Assembly: GCA_039808325.1 (NCBI GenBank)
Contig: JBDHSU010000019.1
Coordinates: 1 to 39,990 of the forward strand
Direction of reading: 5' to 3'
Source of the DNA: JAFKKS01 sp039808325
Lineage (GTDB): Bacteria > Pseudomonadota > Alphaproteobacteria > Rhizobiales > Xanthobacteraceae
Length of the DNA: 39,990 nt
Shown here: positions 1 through 7,001 of the stretch, piece after piece
How positions within the stretch are numbered: the stretch's first letter is position 1
Layout: each line of letters starts with the position of its first letter
The notes under the pieces: generated by a model
Seen by the model: the letters and a program-made list of their open reading frames with translations, nothing else
Told to the model about the DNA's origin: nothing
Databases searched by the model: none
Position numbers and translations under genes: made by a program

Positions 1-108
1 CCAAACGTTTCGACCGGAGGGTCGCCAGACAGGCAACCCGGGCGGCTGAGAGACCGGGTGATGTCGTTTCTCCGTCGCAACTTCTTCGATTATTTCGGCC
101 GGCGCTGA
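1..108 (+). CDS. C-terminal fragment of an unidentified protein
   Basis: The first frame is open from base 1 to a TGA at 106-108, giving 35 residues that end in a basic/aromatic tail (FFDYFGRR). The gene starts outside the window, so no domain can be seen. I do not recognise the tail and assign no function. The alternative is that this is chance open frame; the short length makes that quite possible. Bases 109-174, between this stop and the convergent cytochrome gene, show no clear hairpin terminator. Confidence 0.3.
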   Translation, partial: PNVSTGGSPDRQPGRLRDRVMSFLRRNFFDYFGRR

Positions 109-174
109 CGGCCTTCGCTGCCAACCAGTCAAGATCGGGGAGTGGATAAGCCTTAAATCGCGCGCGGCCTTAAC

Positions 175-510
175 TCATCTTTCCAGAGTTTTGAGAAATG
201 CGATGAAATCGGTGATCTGATCAGAGGCAAGCCGGAATTCCGGCATGGTCGGATGCCCGGTCACGATTCCTTCGCCCAGGGCTTCTTGCAAAGTTTCGAC
301 CGGATATCTGTAGTGCAACGTGCGGAACGGCGGCGCCACACTGAGGGGACTCTCGGATAGGCGATCGATCGAGTGGCAACGCGCGCAGTACGTCATCGCG
401 AGACGAAAGCCTCTCTGTTCGGAGGGCGACCGCGTCTGCGCTTGCGCCGACATCGGCCACAGAGTCAGTGTCGCGATCAGTCCCACAATTAAGCGCTTGC
501 CGGTCTTCAT
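175..510 (-). CDS. Small periplasmic c-type cytochrome
   Basis: A 111-residue exported monohaem cytochrome c. Residues 1-25 form a Sec signal peptide (basic MKTGKR start, hydrophobic core, AQA-type cleavage). The mature part carries one haem-binding motif, CARCH at residues 42-46, and a late Met in TMPEF near residue 89 as likely axial ligand. This is the usual layout of small class I cytochromes. I chose the ATG at 510 because it follows a purine-rich AAGAGA stretch; the frame stays open far upstream, but that part has no leader and overlaps the preceding gene. It is the third gene of a minus-strand set with the flavoprotein and CBS-BON genes, so it probably works as an electron carrier under the same control. 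Its partner is unknown. Confidence 0.85.
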   Translation of the reverse strand: MKTGKRLIVGLIATLTLWPMSAQAQTRSPSEQRGFRLAMTYCARCHSIDRLSESPLSVAPPFRTLHYRYPVETLQEALGEGIVTGHPTMPEFRLASDQITDFIAFLKTLER

Positions 511-554
511 CGTTCTCTTTCGCATGTCTTGCCCGATAACATTCGCTTCCGATT

Positions 555-1133
555 CTACGCGGCCTTGCGGCCCAGTTCCCGAATGTCCTTGAGCCAACGT
601 TCTCGTTTCTGCTGTTTGCAGGTCGTGACCATTCCGAACAGCGTATGCCGCACCGGCTTTATGCCGATGAAGTGAAGCACGTTGTGTATAAGGAGCTTCA
701 GAGTATGGGCGCCGTACCAGAACCGATAAATGGAGACCGGCATGCTCATCGTGATGACGATACGTGCCGTTTTGTTCCTGAAGATCGACCAGTTCATCGC
801 GTGCTCGGTCTTCTGTCTGGCGATCAGACCGGGTTGAAGGATTCGTTCGATAAACCCCTTCAGCAGGGCGGGCATATCTCCGCACCAGAGTGGGAAAATC
901 AGAACCAAATGGTCGCACGCCGCCAAGCAACGATAGGCTTCGCTGAGGTCCGGTTCGAGCGGCTGCTCTCTTTGGTACCCTTCGTGAAGGATCGGATCGA
1001 AAGCCATCGTGGCAAGGAGGAATGTCTTTGCTTCATGGCCGGTGCTTGCGGCGCCCTCCTCGTAGGCGCGCCCGATTGCCTCGCAGAAGGTGTCTTTCTG
1101 CGGGTGGCCGACAACGATCATGACCTTGGACAT
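555..1133 (-). CDS. NAD(P)H:quinone oxidoreductase-type flavoprotein (flavodoxin-like fold)
   Basis: A 192-residue cytoplasmic protein of the flavodoxin-fold NAD(P)H dehydrogenase (quinone) / MdaB-KefF family. These proteins bind FMN or FAD and reduce quinones or other acceptors by two electrons. The N-terminus has the typical first beta strand and GHPQKDTFC loop (residues 8-16). The middle has a FPLWCGDMPALLKGF segment, matching the conserved P-x-W-x-x-x-P-A-x-L-K-G-F flavin and dimer motif. The ATG at 1133 is preceded by AGGAAAGG at good spacing, so the seven-residue upstream extension is unlikely. The gene starts 23 bases after the CBS-BON gene ends and 44 bases lie between it and the cytochrome gene, so the three are probably cotranscribed. 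The substrate is not evident. Confidence 0.85.
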   Translation of the reverse strand: MSKVMIVVGHPQKDTFCEAIGRAYEEGAASTGHEAKTFLLATMAFDPILHEGYQREQPLEPDLSEAYRCLAACDHLVLIFPLWCGDMPALLKGFIERILQPGLIARQKTEHAMNWSIFRNKTARIVITMSMPVSIYRFWYGAHTLKLLIHNVLHFIGIKPVRHTLFGMVTTCKQQKRERWLKDIRELGRKAA

Positions 1134-1156
1134 TCGACGCCTTTCCTCGGCCAACG

Positions 1157-1906
1157 CTAACGGGAAGCGCGGTAAGTGACGCTTCCCGCCTTCTCCGCCG
1201 GTTCCGGCGGCGGCAAAACCATGCCAGACATCGGCTCGACGAAGGTCAGGTGATCGTTGACCTGCTTGACGCCGGCCGTGTTCTCGGCGGCGACGATCAA
1301 TGCCTGCCGCTCTCGCTCATCCAGGATGCATCCCCAGAGATTGGCCACGCCGTCGTGCACGGTGACGTCGATGCTGCCCGTCGGGCTCCATTGCTGCTTT
1401 TGGATCTCGGCTAAAAGGCCGTCACGGATCGTACGGTCATCGGTGCTGAAGTGTGTCGCCTTGGCGGCTATGCCCGCGAGGGCGCGCAGCAGGTTTGCGC
1501 GGCTAAGAATGCCGACGACATTTTCGCCCCGAAGGACAGGAACGCGCTTGATGCGGTGCTTTTCCATCATCGAAACGATCTCCTCCAGAGAGGTGTCTTC
1601 ACCGACGGTGACCGGGTCGACGCTCATGACGTCGGCGACCTTGCGTCCGTGCGTGTGGACGTATTCATCCGCCAAGCGGCCAGGGCCTATAAGGAACTCG
1701 AGCCATCTGGGTCTGCGACGCTCGGTCGTGATCTCCTTGCGCCGCAAGAAATCGCCTTCCGTCACCATGCCGACGAGATGTCGAGCGGGATCGATAACCG
1801 GAAGGCCGCTGACATTGTACTGCAGCATGAGACGGATCGCGTGTTCCACCGTGTCGCTCGGTTCGACGGAAATGACGGTAGAAGTCATGATGTCTTTGGC
1901 TTGCAT
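1157..1906 (-). CDS. CBS domain pair plus BON domain protein
   Basis: A 249-residue protein. Residues about 1-145 hold two CBS domains (DIMTSTVISVEPSDT... and DVMSVDPVTVGEDTS...), which in this family bind adenosyl nucleotides as energy or redox sensors. Residues about 165-225 form a BON domain (GSIDVTVHDGVANLWG), a small fold linked to membrane or envelope binding. CBS-BON fusions are common in alphaproteobacteria, often near low-oxygen and stress genes; the exact role is not known. The ATG at 1906 has GGAG upstream, while the ATG at 1918 has none, so I prefer 1906. It is the first gene of the operon with the flavoprotein and cytochrome c. A perfect FNR/FixK-type box lies about 145 bases upstream. 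Confidence 0.88.
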   Translation of the reverse strand: MQAKDIMTSTVISVEPSDTVEHAIRLMLQYNVSGLPVIDPARHLVGMVTEGDFLRRKEITTERRRPRWLEFLIGPGRLADEYVHTHGRKVADVMSVDPVTVGEDTSLEEIVSMMEKHRIKRVPVLRGENVVGILSRANLLRALAGIAAKATHFSTDDRTIRDGLLAEIQKQQWSPTGSIDVTVHDGVANLWGCILDERERQALIVAAENTAGVKQVNDHLTFVEPMSGMVLPPPEPAEKAGSVTYRASR

Positions 1907-2049
1907 GGCGAGCTCCATCGAAGTGCAAGGCCATCATAGACAGGAGCCGCCCGTGCTCATTGAGCTACGTCAAACATCGGCGTCCCACCGAACAAGCGTC
2001 GGCGCCGGGCCGCGGGAAATTCGATCATGACGGTTTCGGAGGGCGCCCG

Positions 2050-2063
2050 TTGACTTCGATCAA
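2050..2063. promoter_or_regulatory. FNR/FixK-type binding site
   Basis: The bases read TTGACTTCGATCAA, a complete TTGAy-N4-rTCAA dyad as bound by FNR/Anr/FixK regulators. It lies between the minus-strand CBS-BON operon (ATG at 1906) and the plus-strand small gene. The last base touches the earliest possible ATG (2063) of that small gene, so the site more likely serves the minus operon, or the small gene starts further down. Function is inferred from the match to the known consensus only. Confidence 0.6.
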
Positions 2064-2089
2064 TGGCGAACGTGGCGTTTGATCGAATA

Positions 2090-2326
2090 ATGAAACAAAG
2101 GTCCGGATCGCCTGATGAAATGTGTGACTTTGACTGGCAACTGATCGCAAGCGCTCCGTTCGACTGCGACCTGGAACTCGCGGTGATCGAAAGCGGTGAA
2201 ATCCACCGCCTGGTCATACAATGTCGCCGTACGCCCGTGGGGTGGGCCGACGCCATATCGGGCCGGCCCGTCGATGTGCATCCGACGCACTGGCGTTACT
2301 GGCGCTGGTCGCATCTGCCCGTGTGA
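2090..2326 (+). CDS. Small conserved-looking hypothetical protein
   Basis: Up to 78 residues from this ATG (87 from the ATG at 2063, 68 from 2120). It has a compact core, DWQLIASAPFDCDLELAV, followed by a Trp/His-rich end, RPVDVHPTHWRYW. From memory this resembles short uncharacterised proteins common in Bradyrhizobium relatives that share a W-x-x-I-A-S-A-P-F-D-x-D-L-E-L-A-V core and a P-T-H-W tail. No signal peptide or membrane segment is present. No start has a convincing Shine-Dalgarno sequence; I avoided 2063 because the FNR-type box ends on that codon. It lies beside low-oxygen type genes, but its function is unknown. Confidence 0.6.
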   Translation: MKQRSGSPDEMCDFDWQLIASAPFDCDLELAVIESGEIHRLVIQCRRTPVGWADAISGRPVDVHPTHWRYWRWSHLPV

Positions 2327-2386
2327 GGGGAACCCCCGACGTACCGCCGCCGCGCGGAAAGGGCGCGTGCCCGGTCGATTCGATGC

Positions 2387-2400
2387 TTAACGAAAATCAA
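2387..2400. promoter_or_regulatory. Degenerate FNR/FixK-type site
   Basis: TTAACGAAAATCAA has a perfect right half-site (ATCAA) and a left half-site off at the normally conserved third base (TTAAC for TTGAC). Its centre lies about 56 bases before the ATG at 2450, which would fit activation near -41.5 with a short leader. The left mismatch makes it a weak call. Confidence 0.35.
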
Positions 2401-2449
2401 GGACGATGCAGATCGCCGCACCTAGTCTGGAAGAAAGGAGGAGGTCGTC

Positions 2450-2764
2450 ATGACCTTGCCGCATGCTTTCCAACAAACCCGACTTCATTTGATCCATTCG
2501 GAGACGTTCCCCGCGGAGGCGGCGCGGAGCCGGCGTGAGTTTATCGCTCCCACGCATGCGAAGGGGAATGTTCACGCGACGCTCTGGATAAGGTTTCGCG
2601 ATTACTGCCGTGCCCGGTGGGTCCGGCGCAATGAGCTCGATCACTCGATCCGTGGCCCCGGTGGAAGCGAGCATCCCCGTTGGGAATTCGATTATGAGTC
2701 CGGCTACCGCTTCGGCTCGCATGTGTCTTCGCCGAGCGAAGATAGCGCGCCGCAGTGGCGCTAG
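2450..2764 (+). CDS. Small hypothetical protein, possibly C-terminally shortened
   Basis: A 104-residue cytoplasmic protein with a strong Shine-Dalgarno sequence (AAAGGAGGAGGT, five bases before the ATG), which argues that it is expressed. The pattern TRLHLIHSETFP near the start, then GGSEHPRWEFDY and GYRFGSH, resembles uncharacterised rhizobial proteins I recall. Those usually continue after an F-G-x-H-x-F-x-P-G-E-Y core for another stretch of about 20 residues. Here the frame ends soon after SSPSEDSAPQWR, so it may be truncated or a diverged paralogue. The base composition is ordinary. A competing minus-strand frame (2387-2722) lacks a comparable start signal. Function unknown. Confidence 0.55.
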   Translation: MTLPHAFQQTRLHLIHSETFPAEAARSRREFIAPTHAKGNVHATLWIRFRDYCRARWVRRNELDHSIRGPGGSEHPRWEFDYESGYRFGSHVSSPSEDSAPQWR

Positions 2765-2808
2765 CAGACGGCCGTCGAGCGGCGCGACATCGTTCTCGGG
2801 CCGCGACC

Positions 2809-3741
2809 TCAGCTCGCGTGCGAATACATCGCGTTTCCGCGCACCGGAACATCGGCTTTTAAGATGGTTCCACTATCGGATTCGGTAATGAACAGTGTCT
2901 TGCCGTCGGCGCCGCCGAACGCGACGTTGGTCGTCGCGATGCCTTCACAGGATTGAATGCGGTAGCGCGGTTCGCCAAGACGGTCGAACATCCAGACCAC
3001 GCCCAGACCGGCATGGGCGACGACGACGCCTCCGCTCTCGTCAATGGCGAGGCCGTCCGGGCCGCCGAGACCGCCGGAGAGGGTGATGAAGGCTGCGACT
3101 TTCGACGTGGTGCCGTCAGAATGAAGCGGTAGACGCCAAACTTGGTTGGCACGCGTCACCGCGACGAACAACGCCTTTTCGTCAGGTGCGAGCACGAGCC
3201 CGTTGGGGCTCGGCACATTGTCGATGAGGCAGTCGACATTGCCGTTGCCACGAAGGCGGAATACGCGGCCGCTCGCGTCCTGCAGGCCCGTCTGCCCCTG
3301 ATCCGTGAAATAGAGGTCGCCGTTGCTGGCAAAGATCAGGTCGTTCGTGCCCTTGAAGCCTTCGCGCCGAACGTGCTCGAGCACGGGAGCGACGGTGCCG
3401 GATTGTACGTCGAGCTGCATGATGCCGCGGCGATGGTCGGCGATGAAGATGCGGCCGTCTTTGTGAATTTTGAGGCCGTTCGGCCATCCGTCATACTCGC
3501 AGACGACTGTCCATTTTGCGTCCGGCGAAACGCGCAGGATGCGGCCGTATGGAATGTCGACGACGTAGAGGTTGCCGTTGCGATCGAATGAGGGGCCTTC
3601 CAGGAACGAATGCAGAAAGTCGTGCCCTTTACCGAACGCCCAGCCCGAACGGCGGTTCTTGATACGCAACGCCTCGGGAAGACGCGCGAAGACTTCGGTT
3701 CCAATCCGAGCAGGAGGCTCATAGAGCACGGCGGTCTCCAC
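2809..3741 (-). CDS. SMP-30/gluconolactonase-family protein
   Basis: A 310-residue six-bladed beta-propeller of the SMP-30/gluconolactonase/LRE-like family. Members are metal-dependent lactonases or related hydrolases of sugar and organic-acid lactones. Repeating blade signatures are visible: EGPSFDRNGNLYVVD (about 48-62), GTNDLIFASNGDLYFTD, SPNGLVLAPDEKALFVA and GGPDGLAIDESGGVVVA. The Glu in EGP, the Asn in TND and SPNG, and the Asp in GPDG match the family metal ligands. There is no signal peptide, so it is cytoplasmic. The first codon is GTG; a second GTG at 3729 has a better GGAG in front and may be the true start. It begins 8 bases after the GntR gene ends, so the two are cotranscribed. 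It is likely part of the pathway served by the divergent ABC/dehydrogenase operon. Confidence 0.85.
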   Translation of the reverse strand: METAVLYEPPARIGTEVFARLPEALRIKNRRSGWAFGKGHDFLHSFLEGPSFDRNGNLYVVDIPYGRILRVSPDAKWTVVCEYDGWPNGLKIHKDGRIFIADHRRGIMQLDVQSGTVAPVLEHVRREGFKGTNDLIFASNGDLYFTDQGQTGLQDASGRVFRLRGNGNVDCLIDNVPSPNGLVLAPDEKALFVAVTRANQVWRLPLHSDGTTSKVAAFITLSGGLGGPDGLAIDESGGVVVAHAGLGVVWMFDRLGEPRYRIQSCEGIATTNVAFGGADGKTLFITESDSGTILKADVPVRGNAMYSHAS

Positions 3742-3749
3742 TTCAGAAG

Positions 3750-4526
3750 TTAGGCCGCGGGGGCCTTCGGCAGTTCGGCGCCGAGAACATATTCGGTGGT
3801 CACGTCGCCGGGATAGATCGATCGGCCACAGACGACCGCGGCGCCTTCGACGGTATGATGCGTATTACTGCGCACCGTGACCGCGGATCCTTCCGCGATG
3901 TCGAGTGATTGAGCCACAAGAGCATCCGCAAGCTCCGCCGTGATCGCGACAACGATGGTCGGCAGGCGTTGTCCGATGATGTCGCCGACGAAAGCGTGGA
4001 CCGATCGCTGGCTGAGCATATCGCCGGTCACATGCTTGCCGATCTCGTAAGGCAAAAAGCGAATTTCCAGGCCGACCGGCCGCGCTTCGACGATGCGAAC
4101 GCGTTCGAGTTTGAACACTTGTCCGTGCGGGTCGAGTCCCAGCCGCTGCGCCACCGCGCGTGGTGTTGGCACAAGCTCAAGGCTGGCGGCGCGATAGGTG
4201 ACCGTATGTCCCGTCAGCGCCACTTGCTCTTCGAACGTCAAGCAGTAGCGAGAGTCGATAGGGGCTCGAAGCGCGTCCTTCTCCGCAACGAAACTGCCGC
4301 GTCCGGCTTGGCGCACGATCATACCTTCATAGACGAGGCGATCGAGAGCGTGGCGTACCGTCGAGCGCGTGGTGCGGAACTCCTGAGAAAGTTCGTGCTC
4401 GGTGGGAAGCTTGTCGCCGGGGCCAAGCTGGCCGTCTGCGATGGCGCTCCGAATCCGGTCCTGGATCCGGACATAGACGGGCGTGAAACGGCTATTTCCG
4501 CCGGTCATCTCAGCCGCTGTTGACAT
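3750..4526 (-). CDS. GntR-family (HutC subfamily) transcriptional regulator
   Basis: A 258-residue repressor-type regulator. Residues about 17-85 form the GntR winged helix-turn-helix (GDKLPTEHELSQEFRTTRSTVRHALDRL), and residues about 95-240 form the UTRA effector-binding domain of the HutC subfamily (SRYCLTFEEQVALTG, then LERVRIVEARPVGLEIRFLP). It is encoded divergently from the ABC/dehydrogenase operon, the classic place for a local regulator, and probably binds the TAGACAA repeats just upstream of its own start. The ATG at 4526 is preferred; an in-frame GTG at 4541 would add five residues. The effector is probably the transported substrate or a metabolite of it, but its identity cannot be read from the sequence. 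Confidence 0.9.
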   Translation of the reverse strand: MSTAAEMTGGNSRFTPVYVRIQDRIRSAIADGQLGPGDKLPTEHELSQEFRTTRSTVRHALDRLVYEGMIVRQAGRGSFVAEKDALRAPIDSRYCLTFEEQVALTGHTVTYRAASLELVPTPRAVAQRLGLDPHGQVFKLERVRIVEARPVGLEIRFLPYEIGKHVTGDMLSQRSVHAFVGDIIGQRLPTIVVAITAELADALVAQSLDIAEGSAVTVRSNTHHTVEGAAVVCGRSIYPGDVTTEYVLGAELPKAPAA

Positions 4527-4551
4527 CGTGTCGCTCGCCACGTTCTATGTA

Positions 4552-4566
4552 TAGACAACTAGACAA
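4552..4566. promoter_or_regulatory. Candidate operator of the HutC-type regulator
   Basis: TAGACAA occurs twice with one base between (4552-4558 and 4560-4566). The left copy also lies in a TGT-N4-ACA dyad (4548-4557). It sits in the roughly 94-base gap between the divergent GntR gene and the ABC permease operon, where a local operator is expected. HutC-type regulators commonly bind TGT/ACA-type dyads; the link to this protein is inference. Confidence 0.5.
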
Positions 4567-4620
4567 AAGCTCCCTCTCGCGCAAGCGAAGGCAGGGCCGG
4601 GTGGGCGAAAGCGAGCCTTG

Positions 4621-5466
4621 GTGAGTACGAGCGAACAATCCATCGGTGCCGGTCGATCGGGCATGGCCGCTCGCGCGGATGCGGGCCTTGGAGCCGGGTG
4701 GGCCTTGGCGAGGTCGTTCCTTCTGCGCAACCGCCTTCTCTCGGTTTTGTCCGTCGTCGTCGGATTTGCAATTTGGCAACTCGTCGCCAGCCATGTTTCG
4801 CACTTCATCCTGCCGGCGCCGACCGCTGTGCTCGATCGATTCTCCGATCCCTCGTGGTTGGCGCGGCTGTGGCGTGCGTTGATCAGCTCATTCGTCCAAC
4901 TCGGATTGGGCTTCGCACTTAGCCTCGTCGTCGCTGTGCCGCTCGGCGTTATCCTCGGCCGCTCGCCGACGTTGATGCGCATGTTCGAGCCGCTGATCAC
5001 GGCGTTGTACGCCATCCCGCCCGTCGCCTTCGTGCCGTTTCTGATCATTTGGTTTGGGCTTTTTCTCGAAGCGCGAATCGCGCTCGTTTTCCTGATGAGT
5101 TTCTTCGACATTCTCGTCATCGTCATGGCTGGCGCGCGCGATGTGCGCAAATCGCTCGTCGATGTCGGCCGCTCCTTCGGCGCTTCACACCGTCAGCGGC
5201 TCCGATTGATCGTGCTGCCGGCGCTGCTGCCGTTCTTCTTCGCGGCGCTGCGTGTCGGCTCCGCGCGCGCGATCAACGGCATGATCACCGCCGAACTGTT
5301 CTTCGCCGCCGTCAATCTCGGCGCCATCATGAAACGCGCAACGCAGAACTTCGATAGCGCGACGGTTCTCTCCGTCGTGCTGGTGATCTGCGTGCTTGGC
5401 CTGTTGGCGCAGACGGCGATCAACATGCTCGAGAGCCGGCTGCTGCGCTGGCATGTGCGGGTGTGA
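4621..5466 (+). CDS. ABC transporter permease, SsuC/TauC type (first of two)
   Basis: A 281-residue integral membrane subunit of a nitrate/sulfonate/taurine-type ABC importer. After a basic N-terminal tail there are about six hydrophobic segments, starting at LLSVLSVVVGFAIWQL. The cytoplasmic coupling (EAA) loop reads DVGRSFGASHRQRLRLIVLP, which contacts the ATPase. The start is taken as the GTG at 4621; a TTG at 4618 and an ATG at 4663 are alternatives. It is the first gene of the + strand operon and ends 3 bases before the second permease begins. Sulfonate specificity must not be assumed: this family also moves carboxylates, pyrimidine precursors and other small acids. Confidence 0.9.
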   Translation: MSTSEQSIGAGRSGMAARADAGLGAGWALARSFLLRNRLLSVLSVVVGFAIWQLVASHVSHFILPAPTAVLDRFSDPSWLARLWRALISSFVQLGLGFALSLVVAVPLGVILGRSPTLMRMFEPLITALYAIPPVAFVPFLIIWFGLFLEARIALVFLMSFFDILVIVMAGARDVRKSLVDVGRSFGASHRQRLRLIVLPALLPFFFAALRVGSARAINGMITAELFFAAVNLGAIMKRATQNFDSATVLSVVLVICVLGLLAQTAINMLESRLLRWHVRV

Positions 5467-5469
5467 GCC

Positions 5470-6231
5470 ATGCAAAAGCTGCGCAATATCGGTTTCTCCT
5501 GTTTCGGTATCGCCCTGTTTCTGTTGGCATGGGAAGACGCGGGGCGGACTCTCGGCCCGGCACTGCTGGCGGCGCCGTCCGTGGTCGCCGGCGACTATCT
5601 CGCGCTGTTGCGGCAGGGCGAGATGCTCCGCGAACTGGCCTTTTCCCTGCGTCAGATGGCCGTCGGATTCGCACTGGCTTGTCTCGTCGGCATGCCGCTT
5701 GGAGCGGTTATGGGCCGCTCACGCATTGCCGATGCGATCTTTCGTCCCTGGGTCAGCATGTTTGTCGTCACCTCGACGGCGGCATTGATTCCGCTATTGA
5801 TCATGGTGCTCGGGACCGGCCTAGCGTTGCGCATCACGATCGTGTTCCTGTCGGCGGTCTGGTATATCGCGCTCACGACCTATAATGGTGCGCGCGGCAT
5901 CAGCCCGCAACAGATCGCCACAGCACGCTCGTTCTCCGCCAACAGCGTGCAAATCTTCTGGAAAGTCGTCGTCCCGGCGCTCTATCCGTATCTTCTCACC
6001 GGCGCACGCATCGGGCTCGTTCATGCGATCCGCGCGATGGTGATGGCGGAGATGTTCGTGATCATCGGCTATGGCGGACTCATTCACCGGTCCGGCCTGC
6101 TGATCGAGACCGGCCCTCTGCTCGGCCTCCTGGTCACGCTGATGATCGTGAGCCTGCTCTTCAATTGGCTGCTGCGCGAGGTCGGGCGCCGGCTCGCTCC
6201 CTGGTACGAACAACAGCGGGTGATGGCGTGA
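5470..6231 (+). CDS. ABC transporter permease, SsuC/TauC type (second of two)
   Basis: A 253-residue membrane permease of the same family as the gene before it, with about six membrane segments and its own EAA loop (SPQQIATARSFSANSVQIFWK, then VVVPALYPYLLTG). Two different but related permeases followed by one ATPase suggest a heterodimeric membrane domain. That contrasts with the homodimer of the classic SsuABC system. Its TGA overlaps the GTG start of the ATPase gene (GTGA), a sign of translational coupling. Confidence 0.9.
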   Translation: MQKLRNIGFSCFGIALFLLAWEDAGRTLGPALLAAPSVVAGDYLALLRQGEMLRELAFSLRQMAVGFALACLVGMPLGAVMGRSRIADAIFRPWVSMFVVTSTAALIPLLIMVLGTGLALRITIVFLSAVWYIALTTYNGARGISPQQIATARSFSANSVQIFWKVVVPALYPYLLTGARIGLVHAIRAMVMAEMFVIIGYGGLIHRSGLLIETGPLLGLLVTLMIVSLLFNWLLREVGRRLAPWYEQQRVMA

Positions 6232-7001
6232 ACTCCGTTAAGCTCGAAGTCCGCGACGTTTCGAAGCGTTACGGCCACAACGGGGCCGGCCTCTCGGTGC
6301 TGGAGAACTTCTCGCTTTCGGTCAGCGAGTTGGAATTTCTCGTTCTGCTCGGCCCTTCCGGCTGCGGAAAGTCGACGCTGCTCCGAATCATCGACGGTAT
6401 CGAAGCTTGCGATACCGGACAGATCGTTCTGGACGGCCGCGATGTTACCGGTACTACGGGCGGGGGCCGCGGAATGGTGTTTCAGAGCTTCGAGCTGTTC
6501 CCTTGGCGGACCACGCTCGACAACGTGGCGTTTGGCTTGGAAGTTGCCGGCGTCGGCCGGAAAGAGCGGACGGAAAGGGCACGCGAATATATCAAACTCG
6601 TGGGTCTGTCCGGTTTCGAAAACGCTTATCCGCATGAGCTGTCGGGGGGAATGCAGCAGCGCGTCGGCATCGCGCGCGCGCTCGCGATCAAGCCGACCAT
6701 TCTGCTGATGGACGAACCCTATGGCGCGCTCGACGTGCAGACACGCGATCTGCTGCAGGACGAATTGCTCGACATCTGGGATAAGCAGCGCAAGACGGTG
6801 ATCTTTGTCACCCACTCGATTGAGGAAGCACTCTATCTCGCCGATCGCATCGTGGTGATGTCGCCGCGGCCGGGGCGTATTGATCGCATCATCGACGTGC
6901 CCTTCGAGCGGCCGCGTCGTGACGCGATCAAGAGTACGCCGCAGTTTCTCGAGCTTCGTCGCGATATCTGGCAGAGTCTCAAGCGGGGAGCGCATGTATG
7001 A
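6228..7001 (+). CDS. ABC transporter ATP-binding protein, SsuB/TauB type
   Basis: A 257-residue ATPase that powers the importer. It has Walker A GPSGCGKST (about 40-48), a Q-loop around MVFQSFELFPW, signature LSGGMQQR, Walker B ILLMDEPYGALD and switch His in VTHSIEEA. The FQSFELFPW and MDEPYGALD wording is typical of the nitrate/sulfonate/taurine branch. The GTG at 6228 overlaps the permease stop; the longer open frame back to 6165 runs inside the permease gene and lacks conserved sequence. The downstream dehydrogenase starts by an ATGA overlap at 6998. Confidence 0.93.
   Translation: MNSVKLEVRDVSKRYGHNGAGLSVLENFSLSVSELEFLVLLGPSGCGKSTLLRIIDGIEACDTGQIVLDGRDVTGTTGGGRGMVFQSFELFPWRTTLDNVAFGLEVAGVGRKERTERAREYIKLVGLSGFENAYPHELSGGMQQRVGIARALAIKPTILLMDEPYGALDVQTRDLLQDELLDIWDKQRKTVIFVTHSIEEALYLADRIVVMSPRPGRIDRIIDVPFERPRRDAIKSTPQFLELRRDIWQSLKRGAHV

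Noticed and set aside
511..930. N-terminal extension of the cytochrome c frame
   Set aside because: It overlaps the flavoprotein gene and would bury the clear signal peptide in the interior.
2387..2722. A 111-codon minus-strand frame opposite the small gene at 2450
   Set aside because: No ribosome site and no family resemblance, whereas the plus-strand gene has a strong Shine-Dalgarno and a recalled family pattern.
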